Source: Akkermansia muciniphila (GTDB taxonomy: Bacteria; Verrucomicrobiota; Verrucomicrobiia; Verrucomicrobiales; Akkermansiaceae). Taken from it: a DNA stretch of 64,000 nucleotides. The number at the start of each line of letters is the position of its first letter. Within the stretch, counting starts at the first letter, position 1. A program made the translations under genes and the position numbers. Shown here in pieces: positions 26,956-37,146 of the stretch. A model generated the notes under the pieces. That model had not been told where the DNA came from. It saw nothing but the letters and a program-made list of their open reading frames with translations, and made no database searches. The stretch is taken from the NCBI GenBank assembly GCA_945874895.1, contig CAMCIC010000010.1, positions 48,888-112,887 of the forward strand. Reading direction: 5' to 3'.

Positions 26956-28032
26956 ATGGACTACTCCGCACTCATCGAACAACGCCGACAACGATTCATC
27001 GAGCTTGAACATGCCATCGGTGATCCGGACTTGTTTGCCGATCCCAAACGTGCCACGGAAACTTTGCGTGAACACCGACGGTTGAAGGAAACCCTGCAAA
27101 TCGCCCAGCGACTCGAAGAAGCAAAGCGCCAACTCGAGGAAAACATCGATCTCGCAAAAGGAGAAGATCCTGACTTGGCTGAAATGGCGGCCATGGAAAT
27201 CCCTCTGCTAGAAGAAGAAATCCCGCGCCTGGGATCCGATTTGCAATACGCTCTATTGCCCGCCGATCCGAATGAAGACCGCGACGCACTTGTCGAGATC
27301 CGCGCTGGTGCCGGTGGCGATGAAGCATCCTTGTTTGCAGCTGAATTGCTTCGACTCTACCAACGATATGCGGAACGTCGTGGTTGGAAAACCGAACACC
27401 TCGAATCTTCGCCATCGGAGGTAGGTGGCTTCAAGGAAGTGATACTGCATATCAGTGGCGATGAGGTATTCCGCTTTCTCAAGTATGAATCCGGCGTTCA
27501 TCGAGTCCAGAGAGTGCCGGAAACAGAGGCACAGGGACGAGTTCATACGTCCACCGTAACCGTAGCTGTTCTTCCCGAAGCAGAGGAAGTAGACGTTCAA
27601 CTCAACCCGAACGACCTGCGCATTGAAGTGTGCCGTTCGGGAGGCGCAGGAGGTCAACACGTGAACCGCACCGAATCCGCGGTGCAGGTATTCCACTTGC
27701 CTACCGGGCTGTATGTGCGCTGTGAAGATGGTCGTTCTCAGGGGAAAAACAAAGAGAAAGCCCTACAAATCATGCGCACAAAGCTCTACGAAATGAAGCA
27801 GCGCGAGGCAGCTGATCAGTATTCGGAGCACCGCCGCTCGCTCATCGGTTCGGGAGATCGTTCGGAAAAAATCCGCACCTACAATTTCCCGCAATCACGC
27901 ATTACCGATCACCGCATCGGCTACACCGCGCACAACTTGGCTGCCGTAATGGATGGTGATTTGTTTGATCTCACGGGAGCTTTACAAAAGGAAGAGATGG
28001 CCGAGCGGCTTGCCGAAGCGACACAGCACTAA
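26956..28032 (+). CDS. prfA: Peptide chain release factor 1
   Basis: The 358-residue protein has an N-terminal helical domain, the RF1 codon-recognition region RVQRVPETEAQGRVHTS with PET in the tripeptide-anticodon position (PxT, as in RF1), the catalytic GGQ in RSGGAGGQHVNRTESAV, and the RF1-type ending RTYNFPQSRITDHRIG. It releases finished peptides at UAA and UAG. It lies 61 bases after metH. No hemK/prmC follows it here. Confidence 0.96.
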   Translation: MDYSALIEQRRQRFIELEHAIGDPDLFADPKRATETLREHRRLKETLQIAQRLEEAKRQLEENIDLAKGEDPDLAEMAAMEIPLLEEEIPRLGSDLQYALLPADPNEDRDALVEIRAGAGGDEASLFAAELLRLYQRYAERRGWKTEHLESSPSEVGGFKEVILHISGDEVFRFLKYESGVHRVQRVPETEAQGRVHTSTVTVAVLPEAEEVDVQLNPNDLRIEVCRSGGAGGQHVNRTESAVQVFHLPTGLYVRCEDGRSQGKNKEKALQIMRTKLYEMKQREAADQYSEHRRSLIGSGDRSEKIRTYNFPQSRITDHRIGYTAHNLAAVMDGDLFDLTGALQKEEMAERLAEATQH

Positions 28033-28097
28033 AAATCACCTGCTCATTGATTCGATTTTCCGAAAGAAATTCGCGATATGTGCGTAGTGGTGGTTTG

Positions 28098-30887
28098 ATG
28101 AAACCTGCTTTTTTGTGCTCATTTTCTCTGTACATTCTCGCCGTATCGGGATGGGCAAAGGAATTACCGAAAGGTCTGCTCGAAGCCAAATGCTTGGCTT
28201 GCCATCATCCGGAGAAGGATAAAGGCAAGCTCGATATGAGCACAAGGGCGAAAATGCTGGAAGGCGGCGATAGTGGTCCTTCGATCAACCTTGAGCGGCC
28301 CGATCAATCAGAGATTCTGCTTCGTGTGAAATTGCCGCACGACGATGATGACATCATGCCACCCGCCAAAAAAGGCAATCCGCTCACAGGTGAGGAAATC
28401 CAACAACTGGCTGACTGGATTCAAGGCGGCGCCACATGGCCTGATGGATTGGTTCTTCGACCCGCCGATCCCAAGGCCATGCCCGCCCATGATGCCCCCG
28501 TCGATCCCGCCATCCAGCGGATCGAAGCCTTTCCCAAGGCGGTCACCTTGGAAACCAAAAACGACTTTCACAAGATCATTGCCATCGCACATTTTGATGA
28601 TGCCGCCACGCGCGATATCACACATCAGGCAAAGCTAACTCTCGCAGATGCGACCATCGCGCGGATTGAAGAAACCACTCTCACTCCCCTCAAGGACGGA
28701 ACGACCGAATTGATCGTCGACTACCGCGGACAGCAGTGCAAAATTCCGATCACCGTCAAGCAAGCGGAAGTGACCCGCGAGGTTTCATTCCAACTCGATG
28801 TGATGCCTGTATTGACGTCGGCTGGTTGCAATGCGGGATCCTGCCACGGAGCGGCGAGTGGAAAAGATGGATTCCAACTTTCCCTCTATGGATTCGATCC
28901 TCACGGCGATCATTTCCGCATCACGAACCAATTGCCAGGGCGCAGGATCAATCTCGCCTTACCCGAGGATTCTCTCCTCATTACCAAAGCGGTGGGTGAC
29001 GTCCCCCACACCGGTGGCAAACTTTTTGAAAAAGGAAGTAGCGCTCACAAAATCATGCTCGAATGGATCAGCAAGGGTGCCAAGATCGACGATGACAGCA
29101 AGATCCCTCACCCTGTTTCCATCACTCTCGAACCACCCGAACTCGTATTAAAAGGCGAATCGATTCGTGTCCCCTTCACGGTGCTGGCCCAGTATTCGGA
29201 CGGCACTGACCGAGACGTGACAACCCTTTCGTCTTTCTCCACATCGAACGACAATTCAGCTACCATCGATTATCATAAAGGTGTAACCACTTCAAAAAAC
29301 CGCGGCGAAGCTTTTCTGTTAGCTCGCTTTCACACTTTCACCGAAGGGTCGCAAGCCATCGTCATTCCCGAAAAAACCGATTATGTGAAACCAGAGGTGC
29401 CACGTCTCAATTATATCGATGAGGCCGTTTTTTCCAAGCTCCACAAGCTCCGAATCATTCCGTCGGATATTTGCACGGACGTGGAATTCCTACGCCGCGC
29501 CCACCTTGACATTGTCGGTGGGCTGCCCACCGTAGAAGAACGCGCCGCTTTTCTGACCGATGCACGACCGAATAAACGAGAAATTCTGGTCGACTCTCTC
29601 ATCGCACGCAAAGACTTCTCAGAACTGTGGACCATGAAATGGGCGGAGTTGTTGCAAATCCGCACCTTCAATGACGGGCCCAAGCAGGTGAGCTACAAAG
29701 CCGCGCTGAATTATTACAACTGGTTGCGCGACCGCATCTCCGCCAACACGCCCTTCAACCTCATCATCAAGGAATTGTTAGGCTCAGAAGGTGGCACGTT
29801 TTCCACACCGGCCACGAATTTTTTCCAGATCGAGCAAGATGTGCTCAAGCTCACAGAAAACATCGCACAGGTTTTCATGGGAACCCGCATCCAGTGCGCT
29901 CAGTGTCACAACCACCCCTTCGATCGCTGGACCATGGAGGATTATTACGGATTCGCCTCATTCTTTGCCCAAGTGAAGCGCAAGAATGCCGAGGATCCGC
30001 GTGAGCGCATCGTCTTCGATGCCGATGGCGAAGTTCCGCATCTATTGACAAAAAAACCAGTGCCGCCGAAATTTCTTGGAGGTGCCTCTCCCGATCTAAA
30101 CAAACAAACACGTCGTCAGGCAGTAGCCGATTGGTTGTCCGCACCAGACAACCCATGGTTCGCACGCAACGTCGCCAACATCACGTGGTCGCACTTTTTC
30201 GGCATCGGCATTGTCAATCCGGTCGATGACATGCGCATTTCCAATCCCGCCTCAAATCCCGAACTGCTCGATGCCCTTTCGGCAAAATTTGCCAGCTATA
30301 ACTTCGACATGAAAAAACTCGTGCGCGACATCTGCACGTCTCGCACCTATCAGCTTTCCTCGAAAACCAATTCAACCAACGCGACGGATGACAGGAATTT
30401 CTCTCACTCACTGATTCGCCGCATCCGCGCCGAGGTGCTCTTGGATTCCATTTCTCAGGTCACCGCAACACCTAACAAGTTCAAAGGCCTGCCACTGGGC
30501 GCACGTGCGGTGCAAATCGCGGATGGCAATACGTCGAACTTCTTCCTAACCACTTTTGGTCGCGCCAGTCGTGCGACCGTTTGCTCCTGCGAAGTCAAGC
30601 TCGAGCCGAACCTTTCCCAAGCGCTGCATTTGCTCAATGGCGACAACACAAACAATCGCATCCTTCAAGGCAAAGTGCTAGGGCCCATGCTAGAACAGAA
30701 GAAATCGAATGAGGAAATCATCCAGCAACTTTTCCTTAGTACTGTTTGCCGCCCTCCGACTGAAGGAGAAATGAAAACTCTTTGCGAGGAGTTGCAGAAT
30801 ACGAATTCGCCTGCGCACCGACGTGAAGTTCTGAATGACATTTTCTGGGCGATTCTCAATTCCAAGGAATTCATTTTCAATCACTAA
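28098..30887 (+). CDS. PSCyt1/DUF1549/DUF1553 (PSD1) planctomycete-type cytochrome protein, exported
   Basis: The 929-residue protein has a signal peptide ending near SGWA-KE, then an N-terminal PSCyt1 haem c motif CLACH (32-36). A bacterial Ig-like segment follows, with a CNAGSCH motif around residue 245, then the PSCyt2 (DUF1549) domain with another CAQCHNHPFDRW, and the C-terminal PSD1 (DUF1553) domain (NPWFARNVANITWSHFFGIGIVNP). Such proteins are hallmarks of Planctomycetes and Verrucomicrobia and are often encoded beside sulfatases and DUF1501 proteins. No DUF1501 gene is adjacent here. The ATG at 28098 begins the signal peptide; an earlier start is unlikely. Confidence 0.92.
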   Translation: MKPAFLCSFSLYILAVSGWAKELPKGLLEAKCLACHHPEKDKGKLDMSTRAKMLEGGDSGPSINLERPDQSEILLRVKLPHDDDDIMPPAKKGNPLTGEEIQQLADWIQGGATWPDGLVLRPADPKAMPAHDAPVDPAIQRIEAFPKAVTLETKNDFHKIIAIAHFDDAATRDITHQAKLTLADATIARIEETTLTPLKDGTTELIVDYRGQQCKIPITVKQAEVTREVSFQLDVMPVLTSAGCNAGSCHGAASGKDGFQLSLYGFDPHGDHFRITNQLPGRRINLALPEDSLLITKAVGDVPHTGGKLFEKGSSAHKIMLEWISKGAKIDDDSKIPHPVSITLEPPELVLKGESIRVPFTVLAQYSDGTDRDVTTLSSFSTSNDNSATIDYHKGVTTSKNRGEAFLLARFHTFTEGSQAIVIPEKTDYVKPEVPRLNYIDEAVFSKLHKLRIIPSDICTDVEFLRRAHLDIVGGLPTVEERAAFLTDARPNKREILVDSLIARKDFSELWTMKWAELLQIRTFNDGPKQVSYKAALNYYNWLRDRISANTPFNLIIKELLGSEGGTFSTPATNFFQIEQDVLKLTENIAQVFMGTRIQCAQCHNHPFDRWTMEDYYGFASFFAQVKRKNAEDPRERIVFDADGEVPHLLTKKPVPPKFLGGASPDLNKQTRRQAVADWLSAPDNPWFARNVANITWSHFFGIGIVNPVDDMRISNPASNPELLDALSAKFASYNFDMKKLVRDICTSRTYQLSSKTNSTNATDDRNFSHSLIRRIRAEVLLDSISQVTATPNKFKGLPLGARAVQIADGNTSNFFLTTFGRASRATVCSCEVKLEPNLSQALHLLNGDNTNNRILQGKVLGPMLEQKKSNEEIIQQLFLSTVCRPPTEGEMKTLCEELQNTNSPAHRREVLNDIFWAILNSKEFIFNH

Positions 30888-30946
30888 TTCCCTACCGACG
30901 CCGCGAATGCGCGGAGCAGTCGATCCAGCCAAGCACTCATCATTCC

Positions 30947-32125
30947 ATGAAATCCATTTATCAGATCAGTCTCCCCTGTCTCATGTTGGGCATTGCCATA
31001 TGCGCCAATCCCACAACCCAACCGTGGAGCAAGCAGATGATTCGCAAGGATTTTGTGACTGAAGGCATTGCTGTGGCGGATGTTACCGGAGACAATGTTC
31101 CCGATATCGTAGCAGGTCATCTGATCCATGAGGGTCCCGATTTCGGCAAATCCATGGCATTCCGACCCGGACAAATCTATCCGATAGCCGAGTATGCGAA
31201 AAACTCCTTCCTTACCTTCACATCCGACGTCAACCATGATCAGCAACGGGATATCATCATGGTAGGCTGGCCGGGCAAGGAGATCACTCTGTATCTTCAC
31301 CCTGGCAAGATCGGTGAGGAGTGGAAAAGCCATGTCATCATCAAAGAAGCTGCTACGGAGAGCCCCGTCTGGATCGATCTCACTGGTGATGGCAAGGAAG
31401 AAATTGTCTGCATGAAACAAGGGTGTTTTGGCTACTACACAGCGGACTGGAGCGATGCAACCAAGCCGTGGACATGGAATGCCGTATCCGAAAAACGGAC
31501 AAACACTCCCTATCAACATGGATTGGGAGCGGGAGACTTGAATGGCGACGGAAAAAACGACATCATCGAAAAAGACGGATGGTTTGAGCAACCTGATTCG
31601 TTGAGCGAAAAATGGAAATGGCATGCACTATCCAAAAAATGCAAAGGTGGCTCACAGATGCTGGTGCATGACTTCGACACAGACGGTGACAACGACATTG
31701 TCACGAGTCTAGATGGCCATGGTTACGGTCTCGGCTGGTACGAAAACCTCGGAAAAAAACAAAACGACGAGATGATCTATCATGAAATCTTACCTGAGGA
31801 TCCAAAGCAACAAGGCGTTGATGGCCTGCAGTTCAGCCAGTTGCACGCGCTCGCGCTTTGTGACTTTGACAAGGACGGACGCATGGACTTTGTCACAGGC
31901 AAGCGCTACTGGGCCCATGGTGAGAAAGATCCAGGATCGCTCGATCCCGCACTCACTGTCATTTTCTTCAATCGTGCAAAAGGAAATTCCGTGCAGTGGA
32001 CGAGTCAGGTCATTGAACAGGACGGCGGTGTTGGCTGTGATGTGATCGCCACCGATATCAACCGTGATGGCAAACCCGATGTCGCTGTGGGCAGCAAAAA
32101 AGGCATTTTTATCCTGAAGCAATAA
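30947..32125 (+). CDS. Exported FG-GAP/VCBS repeat protein (beta-propeller-like)
   Basis: The 392-residue protein has a signal peptide (about 1-21) followed by repeated strands of the FG-GAP/VCBS type. Each unit has an aspartate-rich calcium-like loop such as DVTGDNVPD, DLTGDGKEE, DLNGDGKND, DFDTDGDND, DFDKDGRMD and DINRDGKPD. About seven such units would form a single propeller. The function is not known from sequence; related proteins bind ligands or carbohydrates at the cell surface. It follows the PSCyt1/PSD1 gene by 59 bases. Confidence 0.88.
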   Translation: MKSIYQISLPCLMLGIAICANPTTQPWSKQMIRKDFVTEGIAVADVTGDNVPDIVAGHLIHEGPDFGKSMAFRPGQIYPIAEYAKNSFLTFTSDVNHDQQRDIIMVGWPGKEITLYLHPGKIGEEWKSHVIIKEAATESPVWIDLTGDGKEEIVCMKQGCFGYYTADWSDATKPWTWNAVSEKRTNTPYQHGLGAGDLNGDGKNDIIEKDGWFEQPDSLSEKWKWHALSKKCKGGSQMLVHDFDTDGDNDIVTSLDGHGYGLGWYENLGKKQNDEMIYHEILPEDPKQQGVDGLQFSQLHALALCDFDKDGRMDFVTGKRYWAHGEKDPGSLDPALTVIFFNRAKGNSVQWTSQVIEQDGGVGCDVIATDINRDGKPDVAVGSKKGIFILKQ

Positions 32126-32269
32126 AAGAATTCCTACCCCGCTAGCAAGGAATGAAGCGTGTGTCCAATCACGCGCTGAGGCAGGATGGGCACCCTCGTG
32201 CGGTGCTGTGCGTTCCATCAGCTCAACCCTTCCGTGCAAGTTTCTACCCGGTGAGTTCGTAGACGAAGT

Positions 32270-33925
32270 TTGATGAAACGCATAACTTCTCTGACTCTTA
32301 CCGCGTTCATGATCTCGTTCATGTCAACCGATTGCACGAGTGCCGCTGATTTCACGGCAGATGTGGTCGTTTACGGAGATGCATCGGGCGGTGTGACGGC
32401 AGCCATTCAAGCGACACGCATGGGCAAAACGGCGCTACTGGTCTCTCCCTACGGCCATCTGGGGGGAATGACTAGCAGTGGCCTTGGTTGGAGCGACATC
32501 GGAAACGACGCAATCCTAGGTGGCATCTCGCGCGAATTCTATCAGAGAATCTATCATTACTATCAAAAGCCCGATGCATGGAAATGGGAAGATGCATCGA
32601 GCTTTGCCAATAAGGGACAGGGAGTGCCCGCCCTGAATAAAAAAACTCAACTGGCTTCAACCTTCGAACCCAAAGTGGCTGAGGCCGTGTTCGATTCGAT
32701 GGCGCGAACGGCGGGCTTCCGCATTCTCCAAGGTCGTCTGGATCTCACCCAGGGAGTGGTCAAGGAAGGCAAGCGAATCAAAACCATTCGCCTGGAAAAC
32801 GGCACTGAGATTAGCGGGAAGATGTTCATCGATGCGTCCTACGAGGGCGATCTCCTACCGCTGGCTGGAGTATCCTTCATGGTTGGTCGCGAGGCGAATG
32901 CTGCATTTAGCGAGACAGCAAATGGCAATGCGGGTGTAGCAGCCAAAAACCAACTGCCCAACGGCATCGATCCTTATATCGTAAAAAACGACGCTTCTAG
33001 TGGTCGATTGCCCGGGCTTCAAGGAGTCATAGGCGGAGAAAAAGGATCTGCCGATTCACGCCTTCAAGCATACTGCTACCGCATGTGCCTCACCCATCAT
33101 CCTGACAACCGTTTGAAGATCGAAAAACCCAAGGACTATGATGAAACCTCCTACGAGATTCTTTTTCGCGCGATCGAAGTAGGGCAAAAGAACAACTTTT
33201 TCAAACTGTCTCCCTTGCCAAACAGAAAGACCGATAGCAACAACGAGGGTGGAATCTCCACAGACTTCATCGGACAAAATTACGGTGACGGATGGAACTG
33301 GACCACGTTGGGGCATGGGGATCGCGAGAAGCTCGCCGCAAAGCACCGCGACTGGCAACTCGGCCTGATCTGGACTTTGCAAAATCACCCACGTGTGCCC
33401 CAGAAGATTCGAGAATTTTACCAACCATGGGGACTACCCAAAGACGAGTTCGTGGATCATGGGCACTGGCCCTACCAGTTGTATGTTCGCGAGGCGCGCC
33501 GAATGAAATCGGACTTTGTCATGACGGAGGCACACTGCAAAAAATTGACCCCGATCGACGACCCTGTCGGCTTGGGAGCCTACTCACTGGATTCGCACAA
33601 TACGCAACGCGTCGTGCATGATGGTATGGTGAAGAACGAGGGTGACATTCAGGTGAGTCTCAGCGGCAAACCGTATGGCATTTCTTATCGTGCGCTGATT
33701 CCAAAATCCACGGAATGCGAAAACCTGCTTGTTCCCTGGGCTCTTTCTTCCACCCACATCGCCTTCGGCTCGATCCGAATGGAACCAGTCTTTATGATCC
33801 TGGGACAGAGCGCGGCCACCGCCGCCTCGATAGCCATTGAACAACAACAGAGCGTTCAGGAAGTGGAATACGCCAAACTCCGAGCGCGCTTGCTAGCCGA
33901 TGGACAGATTCTTACTTTCCCCTGA
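32270..33925 (+). CDS. Exported FAD-dependent oxidoreductase (FAD_oxidored/xanthan-lyase-associated family)
   Basis: The 551-residue protein has a signal peptide that includes a Cys near residue 22 (possible lipoprotein; SxxC context is weak). It is followed at once by a dinucleotide-binding motif DVVVYGDASGGVTAAIQATRMG and the family-typical GGMTSSGLGWSD. The FIDASYEGDLLPLAGV segment and the C-terminal GQSAATAASIAIEQ helix are characteristic of PF12831-type FAD-dependent oxidoreductases common in PVC polysaccharide loci. The substrate is unknown. It sits between the FG-GAP protein and two sulfatases. Confidence 0.9.
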   Translation: MMKRITSLTLTAFMISFMSTDCTSAADFTADVVVYGDASGGVTAAIQATRMGKTALLVSPYGHLGGMTSSGLGWSDIGNDAILGGISREFYQRIYHYYQKPDAWKWEDASSFANKGQGVPALNKKTQLASTFEPKVAEAVFDSMARTAGFRILQGRLDLTQGVVKEGKRIKTIRLENGTEISGKMFIDASYEGDLLPLAGVSFMVGREANAAFSETANGNAGVAAKNQLPNGIDPYIVKNDASSGRLPGLQGVIGGEKGSADSRLQAYCYRMCLTHHPDNRLKIEKPKDYDETSYEILFRAIEVGQKNNFFKLSPLPNRKTDSNNEGGISTDFIGQNYGDGWNWTTLGHGDREKLAAKHRDWQLGLIWTLQNHPRVPQKIREFYQPWGLPKDEFVDHGHWPYQLYVREARRMKSDFVMTEAHCKKLTPIDDPVGLGAYSLDSHNTQRVVHDGMVKNEGDIQVSLSGKPYGISYRALIPKSTECENLLVPWALSSTHIAFGSIRMEPVFMILGQSAATAASIAIEQQQSVQEVEYAKLRARLLADGQILTFP

Positions 33926-34157
33926 AGGCAAATCGATATCGCGTTATCGGCATTTCTCGGATCATACGCAGAGGATCGTGGTTGAGACGACAATATCCAT
34001 GGAGCATCCATGATGGATCAACGCGTTCAATGTGAAAACTTGCCAACCTAGTGGATAACGATACGATCGATCAGTGACAATCCACGCCAACACTTGACCT
34101 TCCTGACCACTCATCCATCTTGCCCGTTCATATCGACAAACACAACTGACTAAGACC

Positions 34158-35474
34158 ATGTATTTTCTCCGCACTCTGATCCTTCTTCTTTTCTGTTGTC
34201 TCACCCATGCGGCAGAAAAACCGAACGTTGTACTCATTCTGGGCGATGATCAGGCATGGTCGGACTATGGCTGCATGGGACACCCGGAAATCAAAACTCC
34301 CCATCTTGATCGTTTAGCCGAACGCAGCATGGTTTTTTCGAGAGCATATGTCGCCTCGCCGCTATGTCGTCCATCTCTGGCATCGATGCTGACGGGCAAG
34401 TATGCGAAACAACACGGTGTTACCGGCAATGACGTAGATGGCAACCGCAATCGCGAGAAACGAGATCTGCCTGTGCGGGAAAAGTTTCACCAGCTTCCCA
34501 ATTTCGTTCGCATGCTGACCACCAATGGCTATCTTGCCCATCAATCGGGGAAATGGTGGGAGGGCAGCCACATGGATGGAGGCTTTACCCATGGCATGAT
34601 GCCCCGCCCCTCTCGCCATGGCAATGCAGAGAGTCTCGAGATCGGCCGAAATGGACTGAAACCCGTTACGGATTTCATCGATGATGCCACCGCTCAGAAA
34701 AAACCGTTCTTTGTTTGGTATGCGCCCTTTCTTCCTCACACTCCCCACACTCCGCCAGAACGATTGCTCAAAAAATACCAACGAGAGAGTCGGTCAGAAG
34801 ATGTCGCAAAATACTATGCCATGTGCGAATGGTTTGATGAAACTTGTGGTGATCTGATCAATCATTTGGAAAAAACGAATCAATCGAAAAATACGATTGT
34901 ATTGTTTCTTTGCGATAATGGCTGGGCCGCAGCTAGCACGAATCAGGATGACCCGCATCAGAAGCAATGGAATCAATACGCTCTGCGTTCCAAAGGATCT
35001 CCTTATGAAAATGGCATTCGCAGCCCCATCTTCATCTCATGGCCCGGCACGATTGCGCCGGCGCGATGCAGCGATTTCGCCCAATCCATCGATCTTTTTC
35101 CTACCCTTGCAGCATTGACTGGTCTCAAGGCACCAAACGGTCTTCCTGGCATCAATCTACTCGATGAACAGGCAAGGAAAAACCGCAAGACCGTATTTGG
35201 TGAAACACATTCCATCCACAACATGACGCCTGGCGATCCCGATGACACTTTGCAATACCTGTGGTGTGTGGAGGACGAGTGGAAACTGATCATTCGAAAA
35301 AACGGCAAGGACACGACGCAATACAAAGACGTCCATCTTTGGGACAAAGCTCCCTTACATTTGTATCGCATCAAGGATGATCCTCGTGAAACAACGGAAC
35401 TGGCCGACAAACATCCGGATATCGTAGAAGGACTGCGGAAAAAAATCGACGCGTGGCATCAAAGTCTGCGCTGA
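34158..35474 (+). CDS. Exported sulfatase (formylglycine-type, CRPSL variant)
   Basis: The 438-residue protein has a signal peptide (about 1-18), the metal-binding GDDQ start of a type I sulfatase, and the active-site stretch C70-RPSLASMLTG. The canonical maturation motif is CxPxR; here the Arg is Leu, a variant I recall from planctomycete-type sulfatases. Later motifs include GKWWEG, DNGWAA and a C-terminal LYRIKDDPRETTELADKHP signature of the family. It hydrolyses a sulfate ester, probably on a marine or host glycan. It lies in a cluster with a second sulfatase 55 bases downstream. Confidence 0.9.
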   Translation: MYFLRTLILLLFCCLTHAAEKPNVVLILGDDQAWSDYGCMGHPEIKTPHLDRLAERSMVFSRAYVASPLCRPSLASMLTGKYAKQHGVTGNDVDGNRNREKRDLPVREKFHQLPNFVRMLTTNGYLAHQSGKWWEGSHMDGGFTHGMMPRPSRHGNAESLEIGRNGLKPVTDFIDDATAQKKPFFVWYAPFLPHTPHTPPERLLKKYQRESRSEDVAKYYAMCEWFDETCGDLINHLEKTNQSKNTIVLFLCDNGWAAASTNQDDPHQKQWNQYALRSKGSPYENGIRSPIFISWPGTIAPARCSDFAQSIDLFPTLAALTGLKAPNGLPGINLLDEQARKNRKTVFGETHSIHNMTPGDPDDTLQYLWCVEDEWKLIIRKNGKDTTQYKDVHLWDKAPLHLYRIKDDPRETTELADKHPDIVEGLRKKIDAWHQSLR

Positions 35475-35529
35475 TCGAAACTTCCGGTATCCCTTGACAC
35501 AAAGGGCTTCGGTCAGTGAAATAAAAAAC

Positions 35530-36876
35530 ATGATAGGGCGTTGGTTAAGCATTCTGTTCGCTTCGATGACTTGGCTTTCTTCGACAGAAAAACCCAATAT
35601 TCTGATCATTTTTGCCGATGACATCGGCTACGAAGTTCTCAACTGCTACGGTGGTATTGATTTCGATACACCGCATTTGAACCGCATGGCAAAAGAAGGT
35701 ATGCGCTTCTCGCGCGCCCATACCAGCCCCGTATGTACGCCATCACGAGTGAGTTTCCACACGGGACTGTATGTTCCACGTCACGGTCATGTCAACGTGC
35801 TGCCCGTTCACCTCGGCACGAATCAGAAGGTCGACTTCCAACGATTTCCTACCTTCGCCCAACACATTCGAGCCAATGGATATGCTACCAGCGTGACGGG
35901 AAAATGGCAATTAGCCACTCTGGCGAAACATCCAGATCACATTCGGCAGGCAGGATTTGACTCATGGTGCGTATGGCAAATCTGGAACAACGGGCAGAAG
36001 ACGGATCGCCACTGGAATCCACATTTCAATCTGAACGGTAGCATTCGTGACGACATCGCAGATCGCTTCGGACCCGATGTTCTCGCGGATTATGCCATTG
36101 ACCGGATGAGAGAGTCCCAAAAAACTGGTAAACCCTTTCTCATTCTTCACAATGAATTGCTGCCTCACTGGCCGGTTGTCGAAACGCCAGATGATCGACG
36201 ACTCAAGCGGCCCGCAAATCTTCGGCACTTTGTGCAATACATGGACAAACTCGTCGGTCGTTTGCTAGCAGAAGTCGAAAATCTGGGAATTCGTGAGAAC
36301 ACCTACGTCATCTTCATGGGGGACAACGGCACTTGGGAAGAAGACTTTGTCAACCCGAAGGCGGGAGAGTCCGGCGAAAGACCTCACACACGCCACACCA
36401 CAGCAGGGCCCGTGAATGGAGGGAAAAATATGCTTGTCGATGGAGGCACCCACGTACCACTGATGGTATGGGGACCTAAGTCCGTAGCTGGAGGCAAGGT
36501 TTGCAATGATCTTGTCGACGTCGTCGATGTATTTCCGACACTCTGCGAACTCACCTGCACGCCTCTACCCGGATCGATTGACGGGCGCAGCATTGCTGCG
36601 CAAATGCATGGCAAGGCCGGCATACCACGCGATTGGGTTCATAGTGCTCTCAGTGAAAAATGGGGGGGTGAAACATTGTTCGATGGCGAGTTCCGACTCT
36701 ACCGGAAAAGTGGCATTCTCATCGATGCCCGGCATCTTCCCGCAGAAAAACCTGCCGATGCGAACGACCCCATCGCCCGAACTGCAAAAGCGAAACTCGA
36801 AGCTGTATTTGAAACCCTACATCGCCACGGGCCACGTCCGCCCAAGCCTTTTGCCTCCGCTCCGGTAGGACCATAA
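35530..36876 (+). CDS. Exported sulfatase (canonical CTPSR motif)
   Basis: From the ATG at 35530 the 448-residue protein begins with a short hydrophobic leader, then NILIIFADDIGYEVLNCYGG and the active-site C69-TPSRVSFHTG. The CxPxR motif is complete, so formylglycine maturation by an FGE should be possible. Further motifs are GKWQLATL, a FMGDNGTWEE segment and DLVDVVDVFPTLCEL. The likely role is sulfate-ester cleavage in the periplasm. The C-terminus ends in a short Pro-rich tail. A TTG upstream could serve as start but would spoil the leader. Confidence 0.9.
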   Translation: MIGRWLSILFASMTWLSSTEKPNILIIFADDIGYEVLNCYGGIDFDTPHLNRMAKEGMRFSRAHTSPVCTPSRVSFHTGLYVPRHGHVNVLPVHLGTNQKVDFQRFPTFAQHIRANGYATSVTGKWQLATLAKHPDHIRQAGFDSWCVWQIWNNGQKTDRHWNPHFNLNGSIRDDIADRFGPDVLADYAIDRMRESQKTGKPFLILHNELLPHWPVVETPDDRRLKRPANLRHFVQYMDKLVGRLLAEVENLGIRENTYVIFMGDNGTWEEDFVNPKAGESGERPHTRHTTAGPVNGGKNMLVDGGTHVPLMVWGPKSVAGGKVCNDLVDVVDVFPTLCELTCTPLPGSIDGRSIAAQMHGKAGIPRDWVHSALSEKWGGETLFDGEFRLYRKSGILIDARHLPAEKPADANDPIARTAKAKLEAVFETLHRHGPRPPKPFASAPVGP

Positions 36877-37146
36877 TCCTTACACGCCCCCCCCATCGCT
36901 TTCACAGGGGATTCGCGGCTTTGCTCTCGTCTGCTCACAATCCTCCTTTGCAGGATGTGATCACGAACGTGCGCCACATACCGACAGTTACCGCCAAGAA
37001 TTCAAATCCATGAAAATGGGCATCGTGCCCTGAGCAAAGGAATCCAAAGGCGCATCTTGCATGCGGCCGAAATCCCGTGCAGTCAAGTGATGGAATTCCT
37101 TGAACTGAGCATGACTCGGGGCCATTGAGCGGAACACCAGTGGCAA

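Noticed and set aside
35494..35522. TTGACA box as a promoter for the second sulfatase
   Set aside because: The -10 at 17 bases is TGAAAT, a poor match, and the start would be almost leaderless; the gene is more likely read through from the first sulfatase.
36877..37146. Possible short gene in the gap between the second sulfatase and the DUF1802 gene
   Set aside because: Minus-strand frames of about 45-70 residues exist but have no domain, no ribosome-binding site and no signal peptide.
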